Assembly (NCBI GenBank): GCA_028277605.1 | Contig: JANQFZ010000055.1 | Coordinates: 1-34,256, forward strand | From: Vallitaleaceae bacterium | Lineage (GTDB): Bacteria; Bacillota; Clostridia; Lachnospirales; Vallitaleaceae | Length of the DNA stretch: 34,256 nucleotides | Reading direction: 5' to 3' | Shown: piece after piece, positions 1 through 6,921 of the stretch | Numbering within the stretch: the first letter of the stretch is position 1 | Layout: each line of letters begins with the position of its first letter | The notes under the pieces: model-generated | Told to the model about the DNA's origin: nothing | Databases searched by the model: none | The model's input: the letters and a program-made list of their open reading frames with translations, nothing else | Program-made: the position numbers and the translations under genes

Positions 1-533
1 AATTAATTAAAAAATTATACTATAATATTTTTTGTTTTTTTGATATAATTACATTAGTTAGAATATGTATTAACTAAAAATTATGTAATAGAGGATGCAT
101 TGAGAAAAAAATAAATGAGGGAATTTGCTTTAATGTTAATTATTGAATTATATGCTAATTTTAATGTAGATGATACAAATACATGTTTAATATAATTAAA
201 GTTGGTCGAAACGTCCCGAGATTGGTGTAAAAGTCAGTGTTTTTATAAATTGTTGATTTCTAAGGTATCAAAAATTATTAGAAGTGGTTCCAAAACATCT
301 CAATAAAGCTAATTTAAAGCTAAAAAATTTAAATTTCTGTTTTGAAATCAGGGGCTTTTTTACATGGGCTTAAACGTCCCAAGGCGTATCCTATTTATCT
401 AGGTTATTTAAGTATGTTTTTATTAAATTTATATTTTACTTGCTGAATTGTTTTTTAATTTAACTTTTTTATATGATGTATTTTTACAAAACATATTACT
501 AAAAACAATCCGCACATTACTTAGGAAATAAAT
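1..533. other. AT-rich non-coding stretch
   Basis: No open frame with a credible start and no RNA gene is recognisable here. The sequence is very AT-rich. Two short copies of AAACGTCCC lie near 209 and 373, but I cannot assign them a role. The stretch may be degraded intergenic DNA at the edge of an accessory island. Confidence 0.4.
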
Positions 534-760
534 ATGAAACAACTTTCAATTGGTTCAGTGAACTACTATTCTGAGAGTACTAAATATCACCAATAATTAG
601 AAATAAAGGTAGTTTCAGTGATGATTATTTTCAAATGTTATAAAAAAGAGATTGGATTGGAATTACAGATATATATGATCAATATACGCAATACCTTGTT
701 GCAGTTGATGGTGACTCAATGAAGCATTTTGATTATAAAAAGAAGGAATATCGTACCTAG
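534..760 (+). pseudogene. Decayed small gene of unknown function
   Basis: An ATG at 534, preceded by AGGAAA, opens a frame reading MKQLSIGSVNYYSE that stops after about 20 codons. Further on, another frame reads GSFSDDYFQML, then a stop, then a protein-like stretch containing WIGITDIYDQY and YLVAVDGDSMKHF, ending at TAG 758-760. The protein-like composition broken by stops and frame changes suggests a degraded gene. I do not recognise the family. It could instead be chance coding-like sequence. Confidence 0.35.
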
Positions 761-853
761 CTATGATGAGATAAGATAAACATGAAATATTTAATGGAAC
801 ATAACACAATAAATTTTATAAAAAAAAGTATAATATTCGTAAAGGAGATAAAC

Positions 854-1777
854 ATGAAAGAGGGTTTAATAATTAAGTTCTTGAGGCAAGAAAAGAAACT
901 GTCTCAAAAGGCACTTGCTGAAGGTATTTGTACAATTAGGCATTTGAGAAACATTGAAAAAGGAAGAGTTAATCCTACCTATTATTTGATATGCAAAATG
1001 GCTGAGCGTTTAGGTGAAGATCTGCACTTGATGATTAATCACGACGTTCAGAAGTACGGTTTGAATTTATTCAAAAAGATTAGAGAAATTGAATTACTCT
1101 TAAGACAATGGGAGTTCGAGAAGCTTAAAGTAGAGGTTGACAGCATTTTGAATAACCAAGAAATTATCCTCAGTACACCATTATATAGACGGCTAAAATA
1201 TTATAAAGCTATTTGTTCAAAAGAAAACTATAAAGAGTATAAAGGTGCTAAAGATATACTATTTGAAATCCTTGAATGCAACAGCTTAAAAGATGTTGAT
1301 GAGTTTTTAAAAACTTCTTTGTGTAACGAAATTGAATTTAATATATGTAATGCTATAGCGGTTAATGAAGCTTATAATGGGGACGAAAAGCAAGCGTTAA
1401 TATTGTTGATATTATTAGAAAAGAGTATGAGAAAATCTGGCCTTATTCGGTCAGAGTATCTTACAAAAGTAATATATAATATTATTCGAATATCATATAA
1501 TCTAGAGCTATATGAACAAGCAATTAATTATGCTAAACAGAATATTGAGATATGTAAGTCTAATAAATATGTTCGGTTCTTAACAGGTACATATATGTAT
1601 CTTGCTAACTCAATGAAAATGAATAGTCCCAATTCTAATTACCAAGTATATTATAAGAAATTCATATACCTTGGATATTTTTTTAGCGATGAAGTGAAAA
1701 TGGAAAAAGCCATCGATAATATAATTAGCCAAAATGAAATTGATATTGATATTGATTTCCTTAAAGCGGAACTATAA
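854..1777 (+). CDS. XRE-family regulator with TPR-like C-terminal region
   Basis: A protein of 307 residues if it starts at the ATG at 854, which has AAAGGAG seven bases upstream; an earlier in-frame ATG at 782 has no such site. Residues 1-60 form an XRE helix-turn-helix, with LRQEKKLSQKALAEGI and the typical IRHLRNIEKGRVNP recognition region. The rest is helical with Tyr/Leu/Ala spacing like degenerate tetratricopeptide repeats, the layout of Rgg/PlcR-like (RRNPP) regulators, which often sense short peptides. No peptide gene with a signal sequence is visible next to it. Peptide sensing is inference from architecture; DNA binding is well supported. It is followed by transposon debris, so its original target genes may be lost. 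Confidence 0.75.
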   Translation: MKEGLIIKFLRQEKKLSQKALAEGICTIRHLRNIEKGRVNPTYYLICKMAERLGEDLHLMINHDVQKYGLNLFKKIREIELLLRQWEFEKLKVEVDSILNNQEIILSTPLYRRLKYYKAICSKENYKEYKGAKDILFEILECNSLKDVDEFLKTSLCNEIEFNICNAIAVNEAYNGDEKQALILLILLEKSMRKSGLIRSEYLTKVIYNIIRISYNLELYEQAINYAKQNIEICKSNKYVRFLTGTYMYLANSMKMNSPNSNYQVYYKKFIYLGYFFSDEVKMEKAIDNIISQNEIDIDIDFLKAEL

Positions 1778-1865
1778 TTCTATTTCTTTTAGTCATCTTA
1801 GTATATATAATCTATCTAAGGAGGTGAAGTAATCAAAGTGTTACTAAAAAGGGTTATCACTATTG

Positions 1866-2025
1866 AAGAGACTGTCATAGAAAGCAACCTGGCTAAAATC
1901 TAAATAGAAAGCTAGGAAGGAGATTTTTTATTATGGCAAGTAATCTTATTAGTAAAGAACAAGCACAGGCAATTATTGAAAACAATGATATTAAAACATC
2001 ACAGGATATTATGGGAGCTTTAAAA
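1866..2025 (+). pseudogene. 5' remnant of an IS256-type transposase, cut off by the IS3 element
   Basis: An ATG at 1933, with GGAAGGAGA just upstream, opens MASNLISKEQAQAIIENN, then DIKTSQDIMGALK. This resembles the start of IS256-family (mutator-type) transposases, where ENN-IKT-DI-ALK normally leads into DMFKD. Here the frame is cut at 2025 and the next three bases, TGA, belong to the left end of the IS3 element. GAGACTGTCATAG at 1868-1880 may be the IS256 left terminal repeat. The rest of the transposase is absent on the far side of the IS3 element, so flanking DNA has been deleted. The family assignment rests on 31 residues. Confidence 0.55.
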
Positions 2026-2112
2026 TGATGTTAGAATAAAAAACGGACAACTTAAATGGAGTAATTCTTAAGATTCATGTATAATAAAAACCAATCTTAA
2101 GGAGGAACAACC

Positions 2113-2403
2113 ATGATAAGTAAAAAACATTATAGTGCAGAGTTCAAACAGGATGCGGTTAACTATTATTATTCATCAGGCAAGTCTCAAAAGGAAGCTG
2201 CAAAAGATTTAAAAATAGCTATGTCCACACTATGCAAATGGATAGCCAGTGCAAAGGAAAATGATGGTGTTGTAGAACACCGTGGATCTGGAAATTATTC
2301 TTCAGATGCAGAAAAAGAAATTGCAAGACTGAAGAAAGAGCTTCGTGACCACCAAGATGCACTTAATATCTTAAAAAAGGCTATAAGCATACTGAACGAC
2401 TGA
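2113..2403 (+). CDS. IS3-family transposase orfA (helix-turn-helix subunit)
   Basis: This 96-residue protein begins MISKKHYSAEFKQDAVNYY and carries the HTH_Tnp_1 (IS3/IS911 OrfA) fold: residues 24-47 (KSQKEAAKDLKIAMSTLCKW) form the helix-turn-helix that binds the terminal repeats. The C-terminal 25 residues (EKEIARLKKEL and on) are a leucine-zipper-like coil typical of OrfA dimerisation. Its start has GGAGG upstream (AAGGAGGAACAACC then ATG). Near its end lies the slippery heptamer A-AAA-AAG (2373-2379), which allows a fraction of ribosomes to shift -1 and make the OrfAB transposase. Confidence 0.9.
   Translation: MISKKHYSAEFKQDAVNYYYSSGKSQKEAAKDLKIAMSTLCKWIASAKENDGVVEHRGSGNYSSDAEKEIARLKKELRDHQDALNILKKAISILND
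2373..2379 (+). promoter_or_regulatory. Programmed -1 ribosomal frameshift site
   Basis: The heptamer A AAA AAG lies in the correct phase of orfA (TTA-AAA-AAG). After a -1 slip, reading continues GGC-TAT-AAG without a stop into the orfB frame, giving an OrfAB fusion. This is the established expression strategy of IS3 elements. Confidence 0.8.
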
Positions 2404-3287
2404 CAGAAACCATATACACAGCAACTAAAACAGAAGCTGAGTCAACTGTAAGGAAACGTAAGATTTCCGTCAACAGTGTGCTTAATATTATTGGCGTTTC
2501 CACCTCCGGTTACTATGACTGGAAAAAACGTAAACCCTCCAATCAACAGAAACGAAAAGAATCTGTAAAACAAGAAATTAACAGGATTTACAATGAGTCT
2601 CATCAAATTTATGGTGCTCCTAAAATCACAAGTATATTAACTGCTTTAGGGCATACAATAGCAGAAAAAACAGTTGGTAATTATATGCGAGAAGAAGGTA
2701 TAAAAGCTATCTGGGTTACACCATACAGACAAACAACCATTGATCCTGATTTTGACAATGAACTTAAAAACATCTTGAACAGAGACTTTCAGCCAAAGGC
2801 TCCTAATACTGTTTGGGTTACTGATATTACTTATATCTACACTATGTCTGGTTTTGTCTATCTAACAAGTGTTATGGACCTCTTTTCACGTAAAATCGTT
2901 GGATGGCAATTATCAGATAGCCTTGCTACAGAACATGTTATAAAGGCTGTAGAAAAAGCTAAATCCAATAGAAAAATAACACATCCAATCGTTATTCATA
3001 GTGACAGAGGGTGTCAGTTCGTTTCCAAAAGTTATATTAAAGCAACACCTGCTGATCAGTTTGTAAGAAGTTATTCCAAGAAAGGTACACCTTGGGATAA
3101 TGCTTGTATTGAGTCTTTTCACGCACTGATAAAACGTGAATGGTTGAATCGATACGTAATTAAAAACATAGTACATGCTCATCAGTTAATATTTGAATAC
3201 ATAGAGACCTTTTATAACACAACTAGAATTCATAATTATTGTGGTATGAAATCTCCGTATGATTATGAAGATACTTTCGCAAGTTAA
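2379..3287 (+). CDS. IS3-family transposase orfB (DDE integrase subunit, made by -1 frameshift)
   Basis: The orfB frame is open from the frameshift site to 3287. A stand-alone start would be GTG at 2478, giving 269 residues, but it lacks a ribosome binding site. Counting from 2478, an HTH_21-like region around residues 30-75 (SHQIYGAPKITSIL) precedes the rve catalytic core. The DDE triad is visible as D in VWVTDITYIYT, D in HSDRGCQFVS and E in NACIESFHALIKREW. Catalysis would be cut-and-join transposition of the flanking element. No internal stop or frameshift is seen, so it is probably active. Confidence 0.88.
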   Translation, partial: GYKHTERLTETIYTATKTEAESTVRKRKISVNSVLNIIGVSTSGYYDWKKRKPSNQQKRKESVKQEINRIYNESHQIYGAPKITSILTALGHTIAEKTVGNYMREEGIKAIWVTPYRQTTIDPDFDNELKNILNRDFQPKAPNTVWVTDITYIYTMSGFVYLTSVMDLFSRKIVGWQLSDSLATEHVIKAVEKAKSNRKITHPIVIHSDRGCQFVSKSYIKATPADQFVRSYSKKGTPWDNACIESFHALIKREWLNRYVIKNIVHAHQLIFEYIETFYNTTRIHNYCGMKSPYDYEDTFAS

Positions 3288-3382
3288 ACTGTTGAATTAA
3301 AGATTTATCTATTTAACTTGTCCGAAATCTTGACATAACACCAACTATAACTACTTCGTCTGGTTTCTGTGTCTTTATCTTT

Positions 3383-3876
3383 GTATTAATCGAACTAGAG
3401 TAGTATTGAAACAATACCATAGTCTACTTGATGCAACAAAACAACAACGTATTAATCGAACTAGAGTGGTATTGAAACATGTATATAGATGATAGTATTT
3501 ATAAAGAAATAGAAGTATTAATCGAACTAGAGTAGTATTGAAACCAGAATAGGAAAAGATTATTTTCTAGAATAGCTATAGGTATTAATCGAACTAGAGT
3601 AGTATTGAAACGTACTCCTATAGGAAACGCAATGTTGAGCATAACAAGTATTAATCGAATTAGAGTAGTATTGAAACATGCGTGTTTGTCTCGAGCATTT
3701 ATATCAGTTCCCTCGTATTAATCGAACTAGAGTAGTATTGAAACATGTCATTAATTAATGTCTTATATATGTCAGCAGTTGTATTAATTGAACTAGAGTA
3801 GTATTGAAACTAGAAAAATCAAACATTTCAAGGTATGTTTTGTAACTGTATTAATCGAACTAATGTATTATTGAAC
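3383..3876 (+). CRISPR. CRISPR array 1: 8 repeats, leader missing
   Basis: Repeats of 30 nt, beginning GTATTAATCG and ending GTATTGAAAC, start at 3383, 3449, 3515, 3582, 3648, 3715, 3781 and 3848, with spacers of 36-37 nt. The middle is the AACTAGAGTA variant. Repeats 2, 5 and 7 carry single changes, and the last (3848-3876) is degenerate, marking the trailer end. The ATTGAAAC end is typical of type I-B arrays. The sequence 3346-3382 is exactly spacer-sized (37 nt) and is preceded by AC (3344-3345), the last two bases of a repeat, then by the IS3 end. The array was probably longer on its leader side and was cut by the IS. It is probably unable to acquire spacers and may have no promoter of its own. 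Confidence 0.97.
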
Positions 3877-4081
3877 TTGATTGTACTATTGAAAAAATGA
3901 ACGTTTAGATCATCTTAACTTTTAGTATTGTATTAGCTGAAACTACATAAGCTTGTTTGTCAAATATGAGTTATAACCCTAAAAGACGGAATTGGTAAGG
4001 AGATGTATTTTATAATCACAGAGGCAGAGTTCTTTATGTACTAATTTTTTGTTGTAATAGTAGAAAAGAGGGGGAAACACA
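3877..4081 (+). other. Array 1 trailer and glycosyltransferase leader
   Basis: This gap holds no gene. Its first part is related to the sequence that follows array 2 (6359-6452): both have ATGAAC then TTAGAYCATCT-like sequence, GTATTAG about 35 bases later and TTTGTCA near the end. It is therefore a duplicated array trailer. The end carries the ribosome binding site AGAGGGGGA (4068-4076) of the next gene. Confidence 0.6.
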
Positions 4082-5317
4082 TTGAAATTATCTATAGTTA
4101 TTCCAAATAAAAACCGAAAGAGTCAACTAATAAAATGCATGAAGTCTATCTCTGAGCAAATAGGTGTATCAAAGAATGAATATGAGCTGATTGTTGTAGA
4201 CGGAGGATCTGATGACGGTAGCAACCAAATCTATAAACAGTACGAAAGTAGTGAACTGGTATTTAAAGTAATTTATGATGATAATTCAGTTTTTAACATC
4301 TCGCGTATTCGGAATATTGGTGCCAAAGAGGCTCGTGGACAGTTCATAGCCTTTATAGATGTTGATATGTTAATACCAGAGGATTTTACTGCTATAACTA
4401 TTTCTAAGTATTCTGATGCAGATTATGATGTGATCTGTCATTATATCTTAGGTTTTGGAATAAGCACAAATGATTATGAGGCAAAAATATATAATATGTT
4501 AACTGCTGAGAATCTTAGAGAAATGATACAAGATGATATACGTTTCTCTGACTTCAGAGTCAATGTATTTGAATCTGTTGATAATGAGATATCCTTACTG
4601 ACTGCCCCTTGGGTTTATGGTTGGAGTGCAGCGATAACTATAAGAAAGCAGGTTTTAAGTGAAGTATCGGGTTTTGATGAAACTTTGAAGGGGTGGGGTT
4701 CCGAAGATACGGAGCTTGCATATAGACTTTATGGTGTTGGTGCAAAGTTCGTTGCGGAACCACAAGCATTTGCAGTTCATATGCCTCATAAAACTGTTGA
4801 TGACAAAAATAGAAATAACTTCAAGAATAGACTGGAAATGCACCAACATCACAAGACTATTGAAACAGAATTATACGCATTCCTATCAGGCGTGAACTAC
4901 AATAACATCCTAAACATAGTGAATAAAATAGATTTGAGTTCAATTAATCCAATTTACCCTGTAGAGAAACTGGCTGAGCTTAATAAGAAGATTTTTGGAA
5001 AGAGAGTACTGACGGTTGGTTTAGATTCAGCAAGAGAACTAAGTGTGTTAAATATTACAGATAGCCTTGTACTGAATGACAGGACTGGTGAAATGATACA
5101 GAGATTAAAGCCAGAGGTGAGGGTTTGGAAATATGTTGGATTATGTACGCTGTTTGAGGACACGACTTTCGATATAGCTATTGTTTTTGAAGCGTTTACC
5201 CATCTGATGCCTGGTCAGCTAATGGAACAACTAATTCGAGAACTAAACAGGATATCAAAAGAAGTAGTTATTATGGAGACAACAGGATTTAACCCAATCA
5301 TCTATAACATTATATGA
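4082..5317 (+). CDS. Family 2 glycosyltransferase with C-terminal methyltransferase-like domain, probably truncated
   Basis: This 411-residue protein starts at TTG 4082, six bases after AGAGGGGGA. Residues 1-240 are a GT-A fold: MKLSIVIPNKNR opening, VVDGGSDDGS around 38-47, the DxD metal site in AFIDVDMLIP (D93, D95) and a Glyco_transf_7C-type signature GWGSEDTELAYRL at 204-216, as in chondroitin-polymerase-like enzymes. It would transfer a sugar from a nucleotide donor to a surface polysaccharide or glycoprotein. Residues 305-405 (RVLTVGLDSARELSV, LCTLFEDTTFDIAIVFEAFTHL) resemble a SAM-dependent methyltransferase fold. The protein ends abruptly at a TGA; the following bases read protein-like in shifted frames, so the C-terminus has been lost by frameshift. 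It lies between two CRISPR arrays, and a fragment of the same gene follows array 2. Confidence 0.8.
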   Translation: MKLSIVIPNKNRKSQLIKCMKSISEQIGVSKNEYELIVVDGGSDDGSNQIYKQYESSELVFKVIYDDNSVFNISRIRNIGAKEARGQFIAFIDVDMLIPEDFTAITISKYSDADYDVICHYILGFGISTNDYEAKIYNMLTAENLREMIQDDIRFSDFRVNVFESVDNEISLLTAPWVYGWSAAITIRKQVLSEVSGFDETLKGWGSEDTELAYRLYGVGAKFVAEPQAFAVHMPHKTVDDKNRNNFKNRLEMHQHHKTIETELYAFLSGVNYNNILNIVNKIDLSSINPIYPVEKLAELNKKIFGKRVLTVGLDSARELSVLNITDSLVLNDRTGEMIQRLKPEVRVWKYVGLCTLFEDTTFDIAIVFEAFTHLMPGQLMEQLIRELNRISKEVVIMETTGFNPIIYNII

Positions 5318-5460
5318 GCGACTTTTTGAAATTTATTTTATAAATAAGTATACCATTCAATTATGATTACAGGCTGTCAGCATCCGATTACAAGCTGCTC
5401 AATATCAGCAATGAAGCCTATGCTTCTATTATACATAAGGGGAAATATACAAAAATTTGA
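5318..5460 (+). pseudogene. Frameshifted C-terminal remainder of the glycosyltransferase
   Basis: Directly after the TGA of the glycosyltransferase, a shifted frame reads YERLFEIYFINKYTIQ. After a second shift another frame reads NYDYRLSASDYKLLN and on to IIHKGKYTKI, ending at TGA 5458-5460. Both stretches have ordinary protein composition and follow on from the upstream product. The simplest reading is that the original gene was about 50 residues longer and suffered two indels. This is inference without an alignment. Confidence 0.45.
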
Positions 5461-5480
5461 GCTGATACATAATAAGATGG

Positions 5481-5532
5481 TCGCTGATAATACGTTTAAT
5501 GTGTCTTATAGAGATAAAGATTTTAAAAATAT
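5481..5532 (+). pseudogene. cas6 fragment upstream of array 2
   Basis: This 52-base stretch matches 9958-10009, upstream of array 3, with about eight differences. In the shared frame it reads SLIIRLMCLIEIKILKNIK, against SLMIRLICLIEMKILKNIK in the other copy; the differences fall mostly as conservative changes, which supports this frame. The array 3 copy continues into a Cas6-like C-terminus, so this is the same gene cut much shorter. It runs directly into the hairpin that precedes array 2. Confidence 0.5.
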
Positions 5533-5588
5533 AAAAAGTCGTCGACCTCAGGTGATGTAAAAACCCTAGGGGGTCGACGACTTTTTAT
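5531..5588 (+). terminator. Conserved GTCGAC hairpin before array 2
   Basis: Arms AAAAAGTCGTCGACC (5533-5547) and GGTCGACGACTTTTT (5572-5586) pair perfectly and extend to 17 bp. CAGG and CCCT in the 24-nt loop can extend the stem with a small bulge. The A-run on one side and T-run on the other give a bidirectional intrinsic terminator. The same element stands before arrays 3 and 4. Its loop is also conserved, which is unusual for a plain terminator. Confidence 0.85.
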
Positions 5589-5616
5589 TGCGGATAAAGC
5601 CATTTTTTGCTATAAT
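5588..5616 (+). promoter_or_regulatory. Array 2 leader promoter
   Basis: TTGCGG (5588-5593), a 17-base spacer and TATAAT (5611-5616) form a sigma-A-type promoter just after the terminator hairpin, reading into array 2. The leader runs to 5665 and ends ATACGGCT. Spacing is identical at arrays 3 and 4. Confidence 0.8.
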
Positions 5617-5665
5617 TATCCTTGAAAAAACCATTGAGGTCTTAGAAAAGCCTATAAATACGGCT

Positions 5666-6358
5666 GTATTAATCGAACTAATGTAGTATTGAAACGTTCT
5701 TAGCTGGTTTTTCCTTTAAAGCTTTTATATCGTATTAATCGAACTAATGTAGTATTGAAACTTAGATAATTGGCAAAGAGGATATTGTTCTGGTAGCCGT
5801 ATTAATCGAACTAATGTAGTATTGAAACTTCAAAGAAAGGTTTTTGTTGGATGATGGGGATGATGGTATTAATCGAACTAATGTAGTATTGAAACCCATT
5901 TACACGGTATAAAAACACTTTACTAGCACGCGTATTAATCGAACTAATGTAGTATTGAAACTCGCTATCAGGAATTGTTTCTATAAGATTGTTTTTTCGT
6001 ATTAATCGAACTAATGTAGTATTGAAACTCCATATTTCTTATTAAAGCTTCCATAGCCCCCATAGTATTAATCGAACTAATGTAGTATTGAAACCTAATT
6101 TTGACTATGAAACTAATGCAGACTTTACAGGTATTAATCGAACTAATGTAGTATTGAAACGAGCTCTTAGAGCAAGTTGATAACAAGGATGTTAAAGTAT
6201 TAATCGAACTAATGTAGTATTGAAACTCATTTGCAGAGGATACAGCAATCAATGTGTTGTTTTTGTATTAATCGAACTAATGTAGTATTGAAACTAAATC
6301 TTATGTTTGATATCATAAGTACCTGCATCGTATTAATCGAACTAATGTAGTATTAAAC
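5666..6358 (+). CRISPR. CRISPR array 2: 11 repeats, 10 spacers
   Basis: Repeats of 30 nt start at 5666, 5732, 5799, 5866, 5932, 5999, 6065, 6131, 6197, 6265 and 6330; spacers are 35-38 nt. All are the variant with AACTAATGTA in the middle. Ten are identical, and the last lacks one base (TATTAAAC), marking the trailer end. The leader with promoter and hairpin is on the left, so new spacers enter at 5666. Identical repeats and an intact leader suggest a functional array using the cas genes at 11099-18062. Confidence 0.98.
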
Positions 6359-6452
6359 AAATGAACATTCAGACCATCTAAACGTTTAGTGCTGTATTAG
6401 AAAGCGCTTATTTGTCAGAATTATGATTTTGAAAAGATAGAACTGTTAGTTA
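6359..6452 (+). other. Array 2 trailer, related to array 1 trailer
   Basis: This sequence resembles 3880-3990 after array 1 and leads into a glycosyltransferase fragment, as the array 1 trailer leads into the whole gene. It contains the perfect palindrome CTAAACGTTTAG (6378-6389), which is only partly kept in the other copy. Confidence 0.55.
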
Positions 6453-6557
6453 TCAACTGATAAAATGAAGTCTATCTCTGAGCAAATAGGTGTATCAAAT
6501 AATGAATATGAACTGATTGTTGTAGACGTAGGGTCTGATGACGGTAGCAATCAAATT
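6453..6557 (+). pseudogene. Duplicated fragment of the glycosyltransferase gene
   Basis: About 105 bases match the glycosyltransferase gene at roughly 4121-4230 (codons about 14-50), including GATGACGGTAGCAA and AGTCTATCTCTGAGC. A 4-base deletion near 6467 breaks the frame, and the match stops near 6557. It lies after array 2 in the same relative place as the full gene after array 1, which shows that an array-trailer-glycosyltransferase segment was once duplicated. Confidence 0.85.
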
Positions 6558-6687
6558 CACTGCCATTATAGGTGATAATACCAATCAACTAAAAGATGTC
6601 ATCGTTTTAAAAAATAACTTCAGATGAAATAATTACAGATTTGTTAAGCAATGTGTTGTTCACTAAAACTTCTTTTTCACTCGTCTC

Positions 6688-6708
6688 GGACGGTTCTTGT
6701 TGCTTTAA
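6688..6708 (+). repeat. Dispersed short repeat (GGACGGTTC type), copy 1
   Basis: GGACGGTTC, then a T or C, then TGTTGCTTTAA. It matches 34225-34245 with one mismatch. Short GGGGACGGTTC-type dispersed repeats are common in Clostridia intergenic DNA; the mobiliser here is unknown. Confidence 0.6.
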
Positions 6709-6766
6709 TTATAATTTATGATAATCTTCTATAAACAACTTATATAAAGTTTTGTTCATAATATTT

Positions 6767-6818
6767 TGTGCATTTCGTCCTATTAAATGTGCATTTCGTC
6801 AGAAATAATTGATATAAT
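6767..6818 (+). promoter_or_regulatory. Tandem TGTGCATTTCGTC sites with 21-bp period and promoter -10
   Basis: TGTGCATTTCGTC occurs exactly twice, at 6767-6779 and 6788-6800, 21 bp apart (two helical turns), followed by TATAAT at 6813-6818. Paired direct repeats of this period just upstream of the core promoter are typical of LytTR-type activators. The promoter would serve the glucosaminidase operon about 220 bases downstream. A LytTR protein is encoded at 19593-19940, but a link is inference. Confidence 0.6.
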
Positions 6819-6921
6819 AAAAAAACTAATGTATCATTAATTTATTATCTATAAAAATATTCAATAGTAAAAACAACATAAAAAAGGAACAGTAACTAAA
6901 AAAAGGAGGAAAAAACAAGGA

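Larger units (their letters stand above)
2026..3343 (+). mobile_element. IS3-family insertion sequence (IS150-like), about 1.3 kb
   Basis: Imperfect terminal inverted repeats bound the element. The left end reads TGATGTTA, then CGGACAACTTAAAT around 2044-2057. The right end, read in reverse complement, gives TGGTGTTA, then CGGACAAGTTAAAT. The ends follow the 5'-TG...CA-3' rule of the IS3 family. Inside are orfA, an A6G frameshift site and an orfB with DDE residues, so the element looks functional. No 3-4 bp target duplication is visible: the left flank ends in AAA and the right flank begins ACT. Together with the truncated IS256 gene on the left and the beheaded CRISPR array on the right, this suggests an adjacent deletion after insertion. 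Confidence 0.88.

Noticed and set aside
1838..1903. 21-residue open frame after the XRE regulator, considered as a signalling peptide
   Set aside because: It is not hydrophobic, lacks a signal-like N-terminus, starts at GTG with awkward spacing from AAGGAGGTG, and overlaps probable IS256 end sequence.
2913..3182. Minus-strand open frame within IS3 orfB
   Set aside because: It is the reverse-strand shadow of a conserved DDE domain and has no ribosome binding site.
3811..3847. Spacers in arrays 1 and 4 (3811 and 18691) both beginning TAGAAAAAT, considered as shared origin
   Set aside because: Only the first nine bases agree; the rest differs, so chance in AT-rich DNA is enough.
5363..5560. 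65-residue open frame before array 2
   Set aside because: It crosses glycosyltransferase debris, a cas6 fragment and the hairpin, with no ribosome binding site. The protein-like signals lie in other frames.
5531..5588. Hairpin before arrays considered as an integron attC or phage attachment site
   Set aside because: No integrase gene, no core site motif and no gene cassettes; the elements are tied to CRISPR leaders.
5968..6252. Minus-strand open frame with repeated FQYYISSINT peptide
   Set aside because: The peptide repeat is the translation of the CRISPR repeat on the opposite strand; it is not a repeat protein gene. The same holds for the minus-strand frame at 19046-19249.
6378..6389. CTAAACGTTTAG palindrome in the array 2 trailer, considered as a LacI-type operator
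   Set aside because: It resembles the operator at 31617 in its core, but no promoter stands near it, and the array 1 trailer keeps only part of it. AT-rich chance is likely.
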